This document shows positions 43,118-54,329 of a stretch of DNA of 64,000 bases, one piece after another. The DNA lies in the NCBI GenBank assembly GCA_013407085.1, contig JACCGJ010001548.1, positions 1-64,000 on the forward strand, given 5' to 3'. A program made the translations under genes and the position numbers. The stretch's first letter is position 1; each line of letters starts with the position of its first letter. A model generated the notes under the pieces. That model was not told where the DNA came from. It did not search any database and saw only the letters and a program-made list of their open reading frames with translations. The stretch is from Atriophallophorus winterbourni (Eukaryota > Platyhelminthes > Trematoda > Plagiorchiida > Microphallidae).

Positions 43118-43225
43118 TGTATGATGTATGAAAGCACAAGCATGATCCATGCAAACTGCTACACAGTCATAGACTGCATTTGAGCTAAGATACTGTCAGA
43201 TTACCCAGGCCTAGACAGATTTAAG
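43118..43225 (+). repeat. SINE-like family, head fragment
   Basis: Plus-strand first half from gtatgaaagcacaagc to cctagacagat. Confidence 0.7.
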
Positions 43226-43989
43226 AAAGAGAACTACTGGATGAAAACGCCGTCATAGATTACACAGCCAAGGTTCTTATTTGACAGCGCAGATAGCAAG
43301 ACTTGGGGAAAATACGCTTTACATCATGGAGGATACCTGACAATCATCAATTCATAACACGTAGGGTTAAAGTATGTATCTTTCAAAAACACGTACGGTA
43401 GACCTGTGTGTGGATTATTTAGGGATTTCGAATTACCATAGAGACGCTATGGATTCTATTTGTGTGAACCAATCTGCATAGGCGATTTTTGTAGGCCGGA
43501 AGATTGAGACGGTTAAGCATTCACCAAAATTTCCATTCACGTAATGCTGACGATATCAATGATGTGCCTCAGCTGAAAGACTTTAAAGACGGGGGTACTG
43601 CACATCCGTAACCTAACAATCGGTTTACAGTGGTTTAGATTCAACAGTGTATGGTCAGACTGTGCGCATACAAATCACTCGGTATTCTTTTTGAAAGAGT
43701 GACTCAGTAGCGGACCGGAGGAAACCAGACAACAAGGAGATATTAACATATCATTGTTTAACGTCTCAATAAATGGCAAACGCATTGGAGGTGCAGCTGT
43801 TGAAAGATTAACGCGACTCGAGGGCTTCCACGGACCGAAAGGGAGGAATATCAACCTCAGTGCTTGCAAAAACATTGCACGATTTGTCTCGCACATGTTG
43901 GATGATACAAGCATTTGGATGAGTATGTTTTCTCTTTTTGAAATCTACCAGATTACCTCTCTATATGCATGAGATTGCATGGTATGGTA
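43226..43989. other. Spacer, no gene recognised
   Basis: A 72-codon plus frame (43754-43972) reads GKRIGGAAVERLTRLEGFHG and looks protein-like, but I cannot place it. Confidence 0.4.
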
Positions 43990-44215
43990 TGGTATGAAAG
44001 CACAAGCCTGATCCAAGCAAGGTAGCGCACAGTCCGAAACTGCACATGGGCTAAGATACTGTCAGGTTGCCCAGGCCTAGACAGATATGAGGGGGGAAAT
44101 AGAAATGGTAGTAAGACTCCAGCGTGTTTCAGCATGCAGCTCGCTACCGTTGGCCGATCAATTTAGCACGACGATAGCCGCATAGCACATAAATGCTACA
44201 CGATTGCACATCCGT
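43990..44215 (+). repeat. SINE-like family, full copy
   Basis: Complete plus-strand copy from ggtatgaaagcacaagcc to cgattgcacatccgtgc, preceded by a (GGTAT)n-like run. A good reference copy. Confidence 0.85.
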
Positions 44216-44826
44216 GCAAGCGACGTTGTGGCAATCAGTGGTACTGCATTCCCAAGAAACTACGTGGCCATGTCGCTCTTCGCGGTGTACAGATCTCGTG
44301 GACGAAAGTGATTCGTGGTATCAATAAAGCCGGTTAATTCACACATAGGTTCAGCCGCACAATAGGAGTGTAAACGTACATGCCCAGCATACTTTAAAAT
44401 GGGAGAGTGGCACACCGCATATAAAAGATAGGCCCAGAAACTAATGGATAGTCTACCATCAATGCTACGACAGTGATTCGGTGAGGAAAGCTTAAGAGTT
44501 GTCTAAACTAAAAATATGAACAATATGATGTAGCAAATTAAAATTAAACGTACTCGAGAGTAGATGACTGGTTTGGACAACGTGCTAAGATATTAGAAAA
44601 AGAAAAACAATCTATTCAAACGTTCGATAACCTGTCAATTAATGCCCTTGTCAACATTGCTGTGTAATGGTTGAATGTAAATCAAGAATTCGGTACTTGC
44701 CACCGGTGTGGTGTGGTTCATAATGATGATGATGATGATGATCTTGTTAATGAACAACACAGAAAACAATAAAGTTATCCATCAGAAGCGATTTTTAACA
44801 GGGCGTGCCACACTAAAATAACGTAC
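44216..44826. other. Spacer with (ATG)n microsatellite
   Basis: 44723-44742 is a GAT/ATG trinucleotide run. This should contain intron of the minus-strand bromodomain gene. I see no further exon of it. Confidence 0.45.
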
Positions 44827-44995
44827 GGGGAGAGAAGCTGCAACTTTTGTTCGAAAAGCAGCTCAAGTTTTTCGGCCATGCGTCCCATTCGAGAATTCAC
44901 GCCGTTGTATCGATAACAATTGAGAAGCATCAGTCTAAAGTCACAGGCGAACTCGCGAATAGATTGATATTCACCCGCGTCAAATGTCTGCGACA
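44827..44995 (-). CDS. Bromodomain protein, exon 2 (C-terminal half of the bromodomain)
   Basis: After the acceptor (ttttgttacag on the minus strand) the exon reads SQTFDAGEYQSIREFACDFR, LMLLNCYRYNGVNSRMGRMA and EKLELLFEQKLQLLSP. The YRYN asparagine is the acetyl-lysine-contacting residue, and helices B and C are complete. The donor is gtacgt, leaving phase 2. Joined to exon 1, the spacing from PMWL to DAGEY equals that of canonical bromodomains. The FACDFRLML...EKLELLFEQKL pattern reminds me of the KIAA2026/BRD10 type, but this is a weak impression. It would read acetylated histones in the nucleus. Later exons were not found. Confidence 0.85.
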
Positions 44996-45921
44996 CTGTA
45001 ACAAAAATCGAATTTCAAGATAAAACATGGTTGCGCATATGTATGCAGTCATCACCGCCAAAGACGGTAGCTGAAAAAACTCGCACGAATGTATGTGTGA
45101 AATCACCAGCCTAATTCAGGCAAAGTGCTCATGGTTATTGACTCTGCGTGGAGTGAGATGTATGTATGAAAGCACAAGCCTGATCCAGGCAAAGTACCGC
45201 ACAGTCATACACTGCACGTGGGCTAAGATACTGTCAGGTTGTCCAGGCCTAGACAGATATTGTAAAAATAGAAATTGTAGTGGCAGTGAAACTCCAGTGT
45301 GTTTCAGCATGCAGCTCACTGCCGGTTGCAATTCAATTTAGCACGGTGTTAGCCGCACAGCACAAGAGGAGTGAGGTGCGGTCAGGTGGTCCAGGCTTAT
45401 ACACATACAAGAATGGGGAAAGGAAAAGACTGTGAGATTCCAGTGTAGTTACGTATGCAGTAGAGCACAGAAGTGCTGCACAATTGCGCGACCATCTTGC
45501 TCAGGAAAAAATGCTAAATTTAATTTTATCAGAAATCAGAAGTCAACGAGTACAGGGTGCAGTATCACAGCCATTATTGATTTGATAATTTCCGGGATAC
45601 GCATGGGCAAGCCGAAAATATTGCACTGCTTGCGTGTTCTGTTACCACTAGTATGGGTTCCCGTTTCTGTTCGGATTTTAGCGGTATAGTCGTAGGACAT
45701 GCTATGGGAAATTTATCAAATTATTCGATTTTAGACGTGGGATTACGGAAGCTAAATGATATATCCACATGTTACTTCCCCGATAAAAAATATCGTGAAA
45801 TACCGATTTTATTAGCCGAAAAATTACTAAATGCGGTACCTATTCATACGAGAATGTTGGTTATAATTCTCGTAGGAATATTTACAAAAAGCGAAAAATA
45901 AACGATGTACACAAAGCGTAC
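44996..45921. other. Intron of the bromodomain gene with SINE-like copies
   Basis: It holds plus-strand SINE-like copies at 45088-45150 (head), 45162-45370 (full) and 45372-45490 (worn). An 82-codon plus frame at 45653-45901 (ILDVGLRKLNDISTCYFPDK) is unrecognised. Confidence 0.55.
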
Positions 45922-46093
45922 TCTTTTTCAACCACATCGGAGAGGTAACCACTTTCTCATAATCGTCCAGCTGCAAAACATCCGGATCAATTTGATTCAA
46001 AAATGGGTAAATCACGTGAGCATTGCCACGAGATAGCAAAGATTCCAGTAGTTCGCGAGCTTGTCGGACATCATCAGCTTCCGAACGCGCCAT
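45922..46093 (-). CDS. Bromodomain protein, exon 1 (N-terminal half of the bromodomain)
   Basis: From the ATG at 46091-46093 the exon encodes MARSEADDVRQARELLESLL, SRGNAHVIYPFLNQIDPDVL and QLDDYEKVVTSPMWLKK, then one base before a gtacgc donor. This is helix Z and the ZA loop: YPFLNQIDP in place of the usual WPFxxPVDP, and SPMWL in place of PMDL. An in-frame TAA lies 9 bases upstream, after a likely 3' splice site (cgttttag), so the ATG is the true start and a 5' UTR intron is likely. The bromodomain therefore begins almost at the N-terminus, which is uncommon. Confidence 0.85.
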
Positions 46094-46616
46094 TTTTGGT
46101 TACCTAAAACGAGAGGATTGTTATGAAACACAAGTCCAGAATCAGATTGGATACAATCCATAATGCTCAGGAGTCACACAAATAAACAATGCACTATTAC
46201 CGGTGTCTCATTAGGTTTCATTGCAGGGGTGATAGTATGTATGATGCATAAAATCACAAGTCTGATCCCGGCAAAATGTAGCAAAATCGTAGACCGCACG
46301 CAGGCTGAAATAATATCGGACGGTATACAGGTAAGTGAAACTTGGATGAATATGATTGATCTCTGCAGTGAGATTCGACCACCTAATATGACTGTGTTTC
46401 GGTCTGATGGGGCCCTGTTCCGTTGCCTCTTGAACAGTAACCGATGTTCCATTGAATTACTGGATCATTTGAACAGCCATTTCTTGTCTAACCACTCGTT
46501 CAAGCCCATACGCCGTTCACAAAACACACCACATTCTAACAAACAAGTTCATTAACAAAAGCCGTACAAAGACATCCCCACTTGACCGCGTTACTCTAGT
46601 TTGCCCTTTTTACTTG
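46094..46616. other. Upstream of the bromodomain start codon
   Basis: 46240-46330 is a worn plus-strand SINE-like head. A plus frame at 46320-46555 (RPPNMTVFRSDGALFRCLLN) follows a possible acceptor but has no recognised homology. The bromodomain gene promoter is probably beyond a 5' UTR intron here. Confidence 0.4.
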
Positions 46617-46830
46617 TATGTATGTATGAAATCACAGGCCTGATCAAGGCAAAGTGCCGCACAGTCAGAGACTGCACGTGGGCGAAGATACTGTCAGGTT
46701 GCCCAGGCCTAGACGGGTAAGGGGAAAGCAAATAGCAATAGCAGTGAGATTCCAGCGTGTACTCGCATGCAGCTCACTAACGATGGCAAATCAATTTAGC
46801 ACGACGTTAGCTGCGTAGCACGGAGGTGCG
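46617..46830 (+). repeat. SINE-like family, near full copy
   Basis: Flanked on the left by gtatgtatgtatg. Runs from tgaaatcacaggcctgatc to ttagctgcgtagcacg, lacking only the last ~25 bases. Confidence 0.8.
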
Positions 46831-46834
46831 ACTA

Positions 46835-46930
46835 TCTCCTCCCGAGGGACGAGTCGAATTCGTTGATGTCACAGATGCAGTCACCCACGCTCGACGGTCA
46901 GAGTGTAGTAATCTATGAGTCATGAAGAAC
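46835..46930 (-). mobile_element. RTE-like 3' end fragment
   Basis: Short match to the element's 3' end (gactatctcct as at 41960, then ttcgttgatgtc and acgctcgacggtc). Confidence 0.45.
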
Positions 46931-47559
46931 GGCAAAGCCATGAATCTTATACATTTGGATTTTCTCAGCACGCTTAATCGGCACGAGCAGCGGGTTATTG
47001 GTTGTACCGTAAATGCTGATGATGCGTGGTGTAAATTATCGACCCAAATTCACCTCTTGTAGAATATTTCAAAAAGTTACATTCCAAAGCCCGCAACAAA
47101 CTAGCTTCGTAATGGCACCGGGAAGTGGAACATAGATTGGAATGTTTACATCCGCAGGCCCTCTCAAGAGCAATGCGAAGGATTCCATCTAAAGTGTAAT
47201 AAAACGAGGACCGCTTATCACGTGCCTTCGCTGGCAACCACAAACGGCTCTTTCATTACGGTAACCAACTCAGAATGATAAAACCCATGTTATCGCTCTT
47301 CAAACTCTCACAAATGACTCAAGTGGTCGAGGGAACAGCCGAAACGCTAAAATAACAGTATCTTTGTCTTTAAAATATTTACAGATATGACACTGATACC
47401 ACTGTGAAAATACGAGTCTTTATCTACACCAACAGATATAAACTTTACACCTGAAACACGATGTGCAGTATTTCTATACAGCCCAGATGCAGTCTTTGAT
47501 TTTGCGGTACCTTGCCTTTATGCAGGTTTCTGATTTCATACGTACAACTTTGGCCAACA
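46931..47559. other. Spacer with a SINE-like fragment
   Basis: 47462-47545 is the terminal part of a minus-strand SINE-like copy. An 82-codon minus frame at 46995-47243 is unrecognised. Confidence 0.45.
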
Positions 47560-48570
47560 ATTTTCCACAAGTACTTAATCTTAGTCGCCTTGTCGAAAAT
47601 TGAAAATATGATTCTGTCACTCCAATTTACAAAAAGGGTTCAGGACTCCAAGCAGAGTACTACCGCGATAATTCGTAGGTTGACAGAAACAATGTCGTAA
47701 ACTATGTGAAACCACCTGCATTGCTGTGCACGAACATCATAGCTAGATGTATTATTTGCGACCAACAGGACGTAGATGACCAAAATGACCTCAACGCACC
47801 AATATACTAATCTTCCGTTCAACCTAACAAAATCCTGTTATTTCACTTGTACGACGAATCCACGCTATGTTCTTGGGAAACCGTTACTGCAGGTCATCAA
47901 ACATTCCAACCTCTTTGTGTCCGACAAGTGTATAAAAGCGGTCAACTTAGCAACAGTGAATCCTCTTTCTATGCTACTACATAATAAAACCACCACTACT
48001 ACACTTTTCTACTGTCACTTCTTAACTTAATAATCAACAGCAATCTATGTTTGTGTTAAAACTACAAGCCTGATCATTTAACCACATGATGTTGTACACA
48101 GGAAGTCAAGAATTCTGGCAATTGTTTGATGTAACGTTAAAACGTCCTGCCACAAGTTGAATGGGCTTTGCTCCATAAAGATGATGGGCAACTGCATCCC
48201 GGGTCGGTGCCATACCAATCCTGTCTGTGGTTAAATCCTGAAAAATGTAAACTTATTTTCACTAATCTGCATAGTAAACGACGCGAAATATTATACAGTA
48301 GTCTTATTTTACCTAAACTTATGTCCATAGAACTTATTAGAGAGAAACATGTAAAGTATCTAGGGGTAACTATTTCCGACAGCATTACTTCTAATAATTA
48401 CTTCAACAGTGGCAGGTGCCCTTTCCCAAGCATTACCGCTACGATTAAATCCCTCACTATTTACTGTCAAAAAACAGCAAAAATATTGCGAAAATGTATT
48501 TTGAAATTAAAAAAAGCGTTTCTTTTTCAACTAATTTCGTTTTTTATCGCAACTAACTAGTCCCCCTCCC
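47560..48570 (+). mobile_element. CR1/jockey-like LINE fragment
   Basis: DSVTPIYKKGSGLQAEYYRD (47610-47680) is the RT segment with PIYKKG and NYRP-like motifs. 48230-48370 reads LNPEKCKLIFTNLHSK and KHVKYLGVTISDS, the post-motif-C segment. The RT core between them is lost. Confidence 0.65.
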
Positions 48571-49179
48571 AACTTTCATTCACAGGTACACACGCATGTG
48601 CTCCCTACGAATCAATCATGGTAGTGGCTGGTGTTTTCAAGCACACCTCCTAAGGAATCTGGACACTCGTTTCGACTTGATAGATTATTGCCATGAAAAT
48701 GATACTAATTACCTTCATACGAAAATTCGCAACCTTTCGTGCTACGCTGCTAGTTTGCAATTTTTAAGCTTAACCCTGAGCTGATTCTTCACTCAAGCTT
48801 CTGCTATGTTACCTCAAATGTCTCGTATTTGATACTGTGTACATTTTCTACAAATATTTTAGGCGTAATTGGAATAGAGTTAGTTGCTCTTTGAGCAATA
48901 GTCTTAAACTGGATGTTTGGATAAATCTCTGCAATTCTTATGCAAACCTCAAACGTATCCAAATATGACGCAAGCTGAACGCGAATGTGGCTAACTATAA
49001 GGATACGTAAACCCAAACTTTTCCAAAGTTCACTTTTATGATCCACTGTACATGCCAACTTGCGGCTTTAAAAGCTTTTTTTTGCTTTTTACCACATAAT
49101 ATACAATGAACTATACTGAGCGGGAACGGGGCCCAATTAAAAGCCCTATTACTTCAAACTGGTTGATAAGCTTTCAGTC
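48571..49179. other. Spacer, no gene recognised
   Basis: Open frames at 48596-48784 (+) and 48804-49058 (-) have no recognised motif. Confidence 0.4.
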
Positions 49180-50230
49180 CAGGTGTCGGAAAATTCTCTC
49201 AGTGTTAACGCCTCACAGCGTGTTGAGGATTTGGGAGTACTAGTTAGGACTGACTTCAAATGGGAGGACCAATGCGCCGCTGCACCTCAACGTGCAGGCA
49301 AAGTTCTCTTCCGGCTGAGATCCGTGTTATCCAGCAGAAGACCCGATGTATTCATGTCCCTTTACAAGGCATAAGTTCGGTCGCATTTAGAATATTGTGT
49401 CCAGACGTGGTGCCCTTACTACAAGAAGGACATCGTTCGACTCGAAAGCGTCTCGCAACTCGCATAATTGAGGGTCAGCGAGGGAAACCGTACGTTGCAC
49501 GCCTGAAGTCCCTAGATCTTTTCTCACTCACGCGTCGTCGTTTGAGAGGTGACTTAATTTAAACCTTCAAGATCTCGAAGGGGTTAAGTAGCATTATCAC
49601 GAACAACTTCTTTCCCATAAGACCCGAGCTGGGCACTCGCGAACATTCACTCAAACTTGCTCAGGAGCGATGTAGACTAGACTCCAGGAAAAACTTTTTC
49701 AGCCTCAGGGTGTTAAATTTCTGGAACCGGCTTCCAGAAGAACTTATATCCTGCAGTTCTGTCGCGCGTTTTAAGAACGGTTTGGACCGCATCTGGAGTA
49801 AGCATTTTCCTGAATTCTCCCCCTAATTGCTATGCAAGATCAGGTAGTTCACTATTTTAGCGTTGTCTGGTAAATAAAATAAATGCTAGAATTCTGTTTT
49901 TTTTAAATAAACAACTCTTCTTTAGCTGACCTCTCACCATACTGGTAAAGAGAAATTTATTTTTATTTTTCAAGCATAATTCATAACGAGGTGCTTCCTA
50001 AACACAACCCGGATAATCTCTTGGCGTCGGGATCGTCGAGGATATCCAAATTACATTAAGAAAAATCGCTTTGGTAGTCGTGGTTGTTGCTCTGCAGCTT
50101 TCCGCCAAAAGAAATTCTGGACGCTGGATTGGCTCGTCAGCCACTTAAGTTCAACTGGAACTGCTACGAGTTCAACTGAACTGAACTTTCGTCGAACACT
50201 ACGTTTAATTTACTGTACATGTTACCCTGA
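49180..50230 (+). mobile_element. CR1/jockey-like LINE, post-RT region and 3' UTR
   Basis: 49183-49374 reads RVEDLGVLVRTDFKWEDQCA and SSRRPDVFMSLYKA. The next frames give SHLEYCVQTW-like, RRRLRGDLI, CRLDSRKNFF- and VLNFWNRLPEELI-like segments up to 49800. 49900-50230 is the 3' UTR, matching 51230-51560 in inverted orientation. Two frameshifts interrupt the ORF. Confidence 0.8.
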
Positions 50231-51229
50231 GGTTTTTAAGATTTTTATCGGTCAATATATTGGAATGCACTCTCCGCTGATGCAATTGGGGCAGTCACCG
50301 AAGAGCAGTTTAAACGCATATTGGACGGTGAACTTCCCGCTATCCTGCGCGATTCGCCTACTCTTTCAGCTCAGTAACTCCTCGTGAGGAATCTACGCTG
50401 AGATAGCAGAGACCCGGGAGGTGAAGCGGCTTTCACGGACTGTAGTCCTCCTGCCGTCTATTCAGAAGAAGAAGAACTGCCGGGCCAGTTGAACTTTCAC
50501 ATCATGAACGTCTTTTGGAGTGCTCCAATTGATTCATCTGCGATGGTAGAAAGCTTCTACTAGGTGAACGTTATGAACCTAGATTATGCTGATGGATTTG
50601 GATTACTGGGCAAGCACCCTGTGAGATGCATTATTGTACAACCTTAACACGATACTGTTTACGTGGCAATTTATAATATATGTCAAATAGCATACCAATT
50701 TCGTGAATATATATTTCGTGGAAAAATAGAAAACATCTAAACAGAAAGATACAATGCGTTCTAAGTCTCTCGCTCTTTCACGTTTACTACTACCGTAGAT
50801 GATAGGACAGTCCTGGATAGATATGTCAACATCCGGTACATTAGAGGATGTGGTGGGTAGCAGTAATTGAGTCGATTCTCTACCTGAGCAAATGACATAA
50901 GAATTCGAGAATCAGTATCACAGGGCGATAGTCGACCAAGTCAAAACGAGTGCCCAGATTCTTTCGGAGGTGTGCTTGAAAACACCCGCCACTACCAGGA
51001 TTGATTCGTAAGAAGGTGGTTTTGTTTTTTGTGTTTGTACCGCCGAAGCGAGGTGCAGTTCAAACGCCAGTGAAAACCGCTATAAGGCCTTTGAATCTCA
51101 TTCTGAAGTTTTTTTTATTACTTTTAATCCCACTGTACAAAAAACTAGCGGTGATTCGAAGCTATGGGCTTATACTACCATTAATACTCTATTGAACTAA
51201 TGAACATTATTAAATTTGAATTGGCGCGG
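50231..51229. other. Spacer between converging LINE tails
   Basis: 50280-50480 is GC-richer and may be RTE tail debris (it ends in gaagaagaagaac). No gene is recognised. A 64-codon hydrophobic frame at 51001-51195 is probably fortuitous. Confidence 0.4.
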
Positions 51230-52030
51230 TTTGAATTTTTCTCCGACGTGATAATTTTCTAGTTTTTCGTTAAACTTTCCGCTTATGAGTTCAGTCGAGT
51301 TCAGTTCAGTTTGCACAGGACAGTATGTGGCTAACAAGGCAATCGAGCGTCCAGAATTTCTTTCGGTGGAAAGCTGCAGAGAAGCAGCCACCACTGCCAA
51401 AACGTTTATTCTTTCTGTCTATTTAAAATCTTCGCAGATCGCGAAGCCAATATATTATCCGGGTTGAATTGAGGAAGCACCGCGTTATAGCCGATGCTGG
51501 AAAAAAGCAGTTTCTCTTCACCAGCACGATGAGAGGTCAGCTGAAGTAGCATCGTGTAAAATGAAATAAAAAACACAGAGAACTCTAGCCCTCACTTTAT
51601 TTACGGGATAACGCTAAAAGACGAAATACCAAAGCTTGTATAGCAATTGAGGAGAGTATTCGGGAAAAACTTACCCCAGTTGCGGTCCAAACCTGCTTAA
51701 AACTAGAGACGGTACTGCAGGATATAAGTTCTTCTGGAAGAATGTTCCAGAAGTTTACAACCCTGAAGCTGAAAAAGTGTTTTCTGGAGTCTAGCCGACA
51801 TCGTTTATTAGCAATTGTAAGTGAGTGTCCCCGGGTGCCTAGCTCGGGGCTAAAAGTAAAGAAGTCATTCATTTGCACGTCACTCAAACCCTTCAAGATC
51901 TTAAAGGTTTCTATTAGGTCACCTTTTAGACGACGGCGCCTAAGGGAGAAAAGATCGAGAGACATTAGGCGCGCAGCGTACGTCTCCCTCGCTGACCTTC
52001 AATCATGCGAGTTGCGCCGTGGTAACATCC
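51230..52030 (-). mobile_element. CR1/jockey-like LINE, post-RT region and 3' UTR, inverted copy
   Basis: A 122-codon minus frame (51965-51597) reads SLDLFSLRRRRLKGDLIETF, CRLDSRKHFFSFRVVNFWNI and LPEELISCSTVSSFKQVW, the same post-RT domain as 49180-49830 but uninterrupted. The 3' UTR lies at 51560-51230. The two copies are tail to tail. Confidence 0.8.
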
Positions 52031-52289
52031 CTCGGTCTTCTGAAGGGACAAACTCAACCAAAATAAACATAGATGAAACTGACGAGAATAAGTTTATCTG
52101 TGGTAAAACCAGTGCTACCGTTCCATAAAAATCGCATAGAATGCAGCAATTGCTCAGCGTAGTACCACCCTCAATGTTCTGGGTTATCGATGAATGAGCT
52201 CAAGGAACATTTATTTAATGGAAACAAACTGTGTTTTTGCGCAAAGTGCTTAGAATCACCTCTTATACGTTATATGATCAACCTGATCA
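52031..52289. other. Spacer, no gene recognised
   Basis: No feature seen. Confidence 0.5.
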
Positions 52290-53550
52290 ATGAATATAAG
52301 CACTCCCTCGAAACACGAAAAGCGCTTAGATCTTCTTGAAGCCAAGCTCTCTTTCCTGTTTCCATGCAATACTCCTGCAGTTTCTATTTGTGTAGAACAA
52401 GTAAGCTCATCTATCTCGACATTTGCTACAACTGCTGCTTCTGCGTCGATCTGCACTGGTTCTACATTCACAACCATTCAGACGATTTCGGGGATTGCAG
52501 AAAACAACACTCGTTTCACAGCAGTGAACTTTCTGATTTTAATGTGGATGTAGAGACGGTCAGACTCCTGGTGGAACAGTTAGACATACAATCCGCGCCA
52601 GGACCAGAATGCATTCATCCGTTGGTTTTACGAGCACTATCAGACCTGTTGTACGCTGGTCAGGTTGTTTAAAGAATCTTAACATTAGGGGTCTTGCCAC
52701 AAAAATTTAAACATTGTATTATTAAACCTATGCTCAAGAGTGAAGACCATAGTTATCCCCATAATTACACGCCGCTTACACTGACATCTGTAATAGGTAT
52801 AATTTCAGAGAATTTGATCAAGAGGAAAATAGAACACGTTCTATTGGGGTGTTGACGTTGGTGTCCACAACAAAATGTATTCACCCAAAAATGGCTCATG
52901 CGTAAGTAATCTGCTCCTGGCGCGAGAAAGTTGATATGCTTTGACTAATTCTGGTCAAGCGGTCGATGTTATTTTTATTAACTTCAGTAAGACGTTGGAC
53001 CACGTGCGCTAGCGCCGATTTCTCGTCCATCTGGAAGGTCTAGGTATTCAAGGGTGTCTTCTTAAGTTGATCGCAGCATTCATTTCAGGGATGTCAAACC
53101 GTGTACGGGGGAATGGAATCTTGTCTTCAGAGATGATAGCAAGTTCCGGAGTGCCGCAGGGATATATTCTTGGCCCATTGTTATTCAAAATTTTCGTGAA
53201 TCACATTCCGGACGCGGTAGTCATCGATTGTCTTTTATTCGCATATGATCTAAAACTGTGGGTCTCTGTCAGTTCCTGCGATGGCCGCAAGCGACTGCAA
53301 CATGCAGTTGATGACTTACTCAGCTGGACACATCACTGGTCACTGCCTAAATATGATAAAAAGACAGTCGTCATGCACATATACTCCGATGACACTGCTG
53401 ACGAATACTTTCTGGGAAGTAAGCCTATTAGAGTGTTGACGGTCAAAAATTGCTTAGGGATTCTGGTTATTGATTCCTCGAAGTCGAAATCTGACAATTG
53501 CCGGAGAATAAGCAACGCCACCTCGCGTACGGGGATGGAATGAGCTAACC
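52290..53550 (+). mobile_element. CR1/jockey-like LINE fragment (RT)
   Basis: 52540-52670 reads LLVEQLDIQSAPGPECIHPL (SxGPDGIHP class). 52690-52790 gives GVLPQKFKHCIIKPM and the NYTPL motif. 53067-53543 reads IASSGVPQGYILGPLLFKIF (motif B) and CLLFAYDLKLWV (motif C; the first Asp pair reads AYD, so catalysis is lost). A TAA/TAG-laden stretch near 52850-53040 covers motif A. Confidence 0.8.
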
Positions 53551-53844
53551 GAAACTTCACCCATAGAACGTTTTTATTCTTGAAAATCAAAGGCATGTTG
53601 ACTATAATCAATAATTTCCAAAAGGTTTGTACAATCAGATTAAAATATGTACATTTGTAGAAGAACAATCTTCCAGGTCATTTCTTGAACGAAATTTAAC
53701 GCTTAATAAATATAAAGGTAACCGTATTTAAAAGTCGCTTCCAGATAATCTGTAAGTGATCTGATGTAGTACAAAAAACACAGGTATTGCAAGGAAAAGT
53801 CAATGAATGATCCTGGCAGCACTGATGTTTAACGGATAAGGTCA
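53551..53844. other. Spacer, AT-rich
   Basis: No feature recognised before the LINE 3' UTR repeat at 53845. Confidence 0.45.
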
Positions 53845-53883
53845 GTTCATTTCAGTTCAGTTTGCACAGGACTGTATGTGGCT
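53845..53883 (-). repeat. LINE 3' UTR repeat, left part of an interrupted copy
   Basis: cagttcagtttgcacagg and tgtatgtggct match 51295-51335. The copy continues after the gypsy element at 57943 with aacgagccaatcgagcgtcc. Confidence 0.8.
53880..53883. repeat. Target-site duplication, left (GGCT)
   Basis: GGCT is repeated at 57943-57946. The uninterrupted relative at 51325-51340 has a single GGCT at this point. Confidence 0.85.
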
Positions 53884-54233
53884 TCTCGAGATTGTACAAA
53901 TCTATTTTTCTGCCATATTTTGTGTTCTGATATACCTAGTGGGATCTCGTCGACCGTTTAAACAACAATCAATATATAAAATTGATAGAGATCGATAATA
54001 CTGTAATTCAAAATTCTCGTTGTTAATCTCACAATAATTATAACGCACTTCTGTTGTGCGCGTTACCCGCATTCTTGGTCGATCTGGTTTTTAGGAATTT
54101 CCCTTTTGGAAACGTAATATTACCAAAGGAGGATTGCGTTTTATATGTACGTGGACCGAAAGAATTGTTCGTGAGTCAGATCGCTTATTTTTGTACTGCG
54201 TTTTTTCTATACTAGCTTGACTGGTCCACCACA
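53884..54233 (+). repeat. 5' LTR of the second gypsy element (350 bp)
   Basis: Matches 57536-57942 except for about 57 bp missing, in two blocks (near 53905 and near 54120). It begins TCTCGAG where the 3' LTR has TGTCGAG, so the terminal TG is mutated. It ends ACA. Confidence 0.85.
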
Positions 54234-54239
54234 TATTTT

Positions 54240-54257
54240 TGGTGAGCCTGATTCGGG
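54240..54257 (+). promoter_or_regulatory. Candidate primer-binding site
   Basis: TGGTGAGCCTGATTCGGG lies 6 bases after the LTR. The TGG start suits a tRNA 3' CCA. The tRNA was not identified. Confidence 0.5.
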
Positions 54258-54329
54258 TCTAAGGCTAGAAAGTGCTCGCTATTCTGTTAAATTTACAAAC
54301 CACAGGGAAAATTTCAACGCCAGGCAGTA

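Noticed and set aside
45653..45901. 82-codon plus frame (ILDVGLRKLNDISTCYFPDK)
   Set aside because: It lies in the intron of the minus-strand bromodomain gene, with no splice context or homology; kept only as a note.
31442..47545. SINE-like array as a CRISPR-like or satellite array
   Set aside because: Copies are in both orientations, unevenly spaced and variably truncated, which fits dispersed transposition and not an array.
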